Source: Clostridiales bacterium (lineage in GTDB: Bacteria > Bacillota > Clostridia > Peptostreptococcales > BM714). Taken from it: DNA of 8,149 bases. Numbering within the stretch: the first letter of the stretch is position 1; every line of letters begins with the position of its first letter. Location of the stretch: positions 1 to 8,149 of the forward strand of contig PKTO01000099.1 of the NCBI GenBank assembly GCA_002869095.1. The letters run 5' to 3'. The translations under genes and the position numbers were made by a program. The notes beneath the pieces were generated by a model that was given only the letters and a program-made list of their open reading frames with translations, had not been told where the DNA came from and searched no databases. Below, piece by piece: positions 6,832 to 8,149 of this stretch.

Positions 6832-6857
6832 TCTTTTACTAGACGGGTGATTAGCAA

Positions 6858-7526
6858 ATGATAGAGATGAGCTTGAAAGAACGGCAAAGACTGAGGACGA
6901 TGTCGCATTTTATAGATGCGACCTATGAGATAATCGAAGAAGAAGGCATTGACAATGTTTCTGTCCGAAAGGTGGCAGAAATTGCCGGATACAACATAGG
7001 TACACTTTATAATTATTTCAAGAACATAGACCATTTGATTGGCTATACAGGCGTCAAGTATCTCAAGGATTATTATGCAGTTTTGGATGATTACATAAGA
7101 GATGCCGAAAATGCAGAAGAAAGATATATTAAAATTTGGGAATTGTTTTGCATGTATTCGTTCGACATGCCGGAGATTTGGAAAGCAATATTTTTCTTGA
7201 CGCCCAGAGGCGGCATAAGAGAGCTGCTTGACGGTTATTTTGCCATTTATCCGGAAGACTATGGAGAGCACGACGAGGATTTGATTCCAATGCTTAATTC
7301 GTCGAGCATATATGAACGTAGCCGAATGTGTCTGGATCCTGTTGCAAAAGCGGGAATTATTCCGGAAGAGTGCGTTGATGAAATAAACGAGATGACCGTT
7401 TTGGTTTACCGTGGAATATTAGAGAGATTCATTACTCAAAAAGGTGAACTGGATAAAAAAGTGGAAATAGAAAAGTTTAAAAGATACGTAAGAATAGGTG
7501 TAGACGCATGCAGGATAATAAAATGA
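6858..7526 (+). CDS. TetR/AcrR-family transcriptional regulator
   Basis: This is a 222-residue TetR-type regulator, slightly longer than average. The N-terminal DNA-binding domain spans about residues 8-62: TMSHFIDATYEIIEEEGIDN, then VSVRKVAEIAGYNIGTLYNYF (34-54) with the helix-turn-helix and the characteristic LYNYF recognition-helix end, then KNIDHL. The rest (63-222) is an all-helical ligand or dimer domain with no recognised effector class. The start is ATG at 6858, where GGGTGAT 6 nt upstream serves as ribosome binding site; an in-frame ATG at 6867 is less well placed. The gene is monocistronic, ends at a strong terminator, and is not divergent from any gene, so its target is not obvious. 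Autoregulation is suggested by the repeat around its -10 box. Confidence 0.92.
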   Translation: MIEMSLKERQRLRTMSHFIDATYEIIEEEGIDNVSVRKVAEIAGYNIGTLYNYFKNIDHLIGYTGVKYLKDYYAVLDDYIRDAENAEERYIKIWELFCMYSFDMPEIWKAIFFLTPRGGIRELLDGYFAIYPEDYGEHDEDLIPMLNSSSIYERSRMCLDPVAKAGIIPEECVDEINEMTVLVYRGILERFITQKGELDKKVEIEKFKRYVRIGVDACRIIK

Positions 7527-7550
7527 TATTATTTTAAATCATTGCCAATA

Positions 7551-7590
7551 AGCATGGGTCCGATTCATAAATCGGATCCATGCTCTTTTT
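7551..7590 (+). terminator. Intrinsic terminator after the TetR-family gene
   Basis: A 15-bp stem (AGCATGGGTCCGATT 7551-7565 with AATCGGATCCATGCT 7570-7584, one G-U pair) closes the 4-nt loop CATA and runs into CTTTTT. It lies 25 nt after the tetR stop. Confidence 0.95.
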
Positions 7591-7654
7591 GAATCGAGAA
7601 GACAAGTGGATTATTGTGTCTTGAAAACCCGCCATAAAAAGCCTTGTTTTAAAT

Positions 7655-7672
7655 ATCAAAATGCATTTTGAT
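7655..7672. repeat. Perfect 18-bp palindrome
   Basis: ATCAAAATGCATTTTGAT reads identically on both strands with no spacer. It sits 110 bp upstream of the -35 box at 7782. It has the size and symmetry of a dimer-binding operator, but no binding protein can be named. Confidence 0.45.
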
Positions 7673-7763
7673 TTAATAGTCTCGACAGGAAATCTATTCG
7701 GTTTATTTGATTTTTTCCATGCAAAAACAATGGTGGATACAAATAATTTCAATCAATAAACAA

Positions 7764-7778
7764 GTTCATTAATTGAAC
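7764..7778. repeat. Short inverted repeat just upstream of the -35 box
   Basis: GTTCA (7764-7768) and TGAAC (7774-7778) are inverted around TTAAT, ending 3 bp before TTGACA. The position suits an activator or repressor site, but the arms are only 5 bp. Confidence 0.3.
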
Positions 7779-7781
7779 GTG

Positions 7782-7810
7782 TTGACAAACTGTGATAAAT
7801 TATCTATAAT
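7782..7810 (+). promoter_or_regulatory. Perfect consensus sigma-A promoter of the trxB-like gene
   Basis: TTGACA (7782-7787), a 17-bp spacer and TATAAT (7805-7810) match the consensus at all twelve box positions. The likely start is near 7817, so the transcript has a leader of about 285 nt. Such a strong promoter implies high expression or control after initiation. Confidence 0.9.
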
Positions 7811-7864
7811 GTTTTTTGTGGACATTTGAATAGAATCTTTATTCTGGAATATAGGCGAACTTTT

Positions 7865-7900
7865 GCCGCATTAGCCGCATTAGCCCCATTAGCCGCATTA
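7865..7900 (+). repeat. Four tandem copies of a 9-nt unit in the leader
   Basis: GCCGCATTA occurs at 7865-7873, 7874-7882 and 7892-7900; the third unit (7883-7891) is GCCCCATTA. The array begins about 48 nt after the predicted transcription start. Copy number could change by slippage. Confidence 0.9.
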
Positions 7901-7933
7901 TTTGAAACTATCCAATGCAATTTGGATCGCTTG

Positions 7934-7993
7934 AGCCTTCGGAATTTGCTGGCGGTGTTTATTTCATGCCGATGAATCCGATTAAGGCTTTTT
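7934..7993 (+). terminator. Candidate attenuator hairpin within the leader
   Basis: AGCCTT (7934-7939) pairs with AAGGCT (7984-7989), and CGG (7940-7942) with CCG (7978-7980) across a 3-nt bulge. The 3' arm runs straight into TTTTT (7989-7993). The large loop can form an inner GGC/GCC stem (7951-7953 with 7968-7970). The stem is weaker than the two gene-end terminators, as expected for a conditional one, but it could also be chance. Confidence 0.4.
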
Positions 7994-8102
7994 AGTCAGT
8001 ATTTCAACAAATTTATTGAAGTAGCAATTGGCGGACTGCCAAGTGAAAAGGAATGCCAATCGCATATAAGTCAAATATAAATCAATCAAATGGAGGGTTC
8101 GT

Positions 8103-8149
8103 ATGGAAAAAGTTTATGACACAATAATAATAGGGGCCGGGCCGGCAGG
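8103..8149 (+). CDS. trxB: FAD-dependent pyridine nucleotide oxidoreductase, probably thioredoxin reductase (partial, N-terminus only)
   Basis: Only 15 full codons are present: MEKVYDTIIIGAGPA, with the next two bases consistent with Gly. The beta strand followed by GxGPAG is the FAD-binding Rossmann fingerprint, and the short lead-in MEKVYD is typical of thioredoxin reductases, which pass electrons from NADPH through FAD to thioredoxin. In amino-acid-fermenting clostridia trxB often heads the glycine reductase cluster, but nothing beyond the edge is visible here. GGAGGG ends 5 nt before the ATG. Other two-dinucleotide-binding flavoproteins share this start, so the exact product is tentative. 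Confidence 0.6.
   Translation, partial: MEKVYDTIIIGAGPA

Larger units (their letters stand above)
7591..7781. other. Gene-free AT-rich spacer
   Basis: No credible coding region is seen on either strand. A minus-strand open frame at 7534-7752 has only a TTG start, no ribosome binding site, and runs through the terminator. The stretch holds two palindromes, listed separately, which may be regulatory sites for the promoter at 7782. Confidence 0.6.
7817..8102 (+). promoter_or_regulatory. Long structured 5' leader, candidate riboswitch or attenuator
   Basis: The transcript runs about 285 nt before the first codon and encodes no protein with a credible start. By eye it can fold into successive hairpins: AGAAT/ATTCT around CTTT (7832-7845), GGCGA/TTGCC (7854-7867, one G-U pair), ATCCAA/TTGGAT around TGCAAT (7910-7927), a terminator-like stem ending in a T tract (7934-7993), TTCAA/TTGAA (8003-8020) and TTGGC/GCCAA (8028-8042). 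Four tandem 9-nt units lie at 7865-7900. I find no T-box sequence (AGGGTGGNACC) and no glycine, SAM, cobalamin or TPP aptamer core. A regulatory RNA is inferred from the length, the strong promoter and the hairpins; the ligand is unknown. Confidence 0.5.

Noticed and set aside
7534..7752. A 72-codon minus-strand open frame in the gene-free region
   Set aside because: Its only long-form start is TTG, no Shine-Dalgarno sequence is present, it runs through the tetR terminator, and the product resembles nothing.
7826..7975. Open frame through the 9-nt repeats (Ala-Ala-Leu repeats), a possible leader peptide
   Set aside because: The frame has only TTG or CTG as possible starts and no ribosome binding site, so translation is not supported.
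7817..8102. T-box, glycine riboswitch or 6S RNA
   Set aside because: No AGGGTGGNACC antiterminator sequence, no tandem glycine aptamer core, and the 5' and 3' ends do not pair as in 6S RNA, although a product ending near 7993 would be about the length of 6S.

Overview
The window looks like chromosomal DNA of a low-GC Gram-positive anaerobe, most likely a member of the Clostridia. The grounds are AT-rich intergenic DNA, strong AAGGAGG-type ribosome binding sites, consensus sigma-A promoters, intrinsic terminators, and the gene families present (PspC, TcdA, a clostridial-type peptidoglycan-binding secreted protein, a TrxB-like start). The genus cannot be fixed from the sequence alone. No mobile element, CRISPR array, tRNA or rRNA was seen.

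Layout, left to right. (1) 1-1702, minus strand: the N-terminal 567 codons of a large single-pass membrane protein that runs off the left edge. Its cytoplasmic part resembles a protein kinase that has lost its glycine loop and its VAIK lysine. A long acidic linker, one membrane helix and a PKD/Ig-like outer domain follow. (2) 1823-3963, plus strand: rmuC, with a class IV PLP aminotransferase whose start codon overlaps the rmuC stop (ATGA). (3) 3953-4408, minus strand: a universal stress protein that converges on the aminotransferase, with an 11-bp overlap of the two coding 3' ends. (4) 4542-5222, plus: tcdA, the tRNA ct6A dehydratase. (5) 5331-6140, plus: a secreted peptidoglycan-binding protein with its own promoter and a strong terminator. 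(6) 6298-6744, plus: a small PspC/LiaI-like membrane protein whose probable promoter is overlaid by a 15-bp-arm inverted repeat. (7) 6858-7526, plus: a TetR-family regulator with an inverted repeat around its -10 box and a strong terminator. (8) 7527-8102: a 576-bp gene-free stretch. (9) 8103 to the right edge: the first 15 codons of an FAD-binding protein, probably thioredoxin reductase.

Most genes appear to be separate transcription units; only rmuC and the aminotransferase form a clear operon. Several products relate to the envelope or stress (pseudokinase-like membrane protein, PspC protein, peptidoglycan-binding protein, Usp), but the sequence does not show that they work as one system.

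The most interesting part is the right end. A perfect consensus promoter (TTGACA, 17 bp, TATAAT) drives a leader of about 285 nt before the trxB-like gene. The leader carries four tandem copies of a 9-nt unit, several hairpins, a terminator-like hairpin with a T tract, and two mutually exclusive pairings near the ribosome binding site. It matches no riboswitch or T-box consensus I recognise, so it is a candidate for an undescribed regulatory RNA. The degenerate kinase-like protein at the left end is the second candidate.
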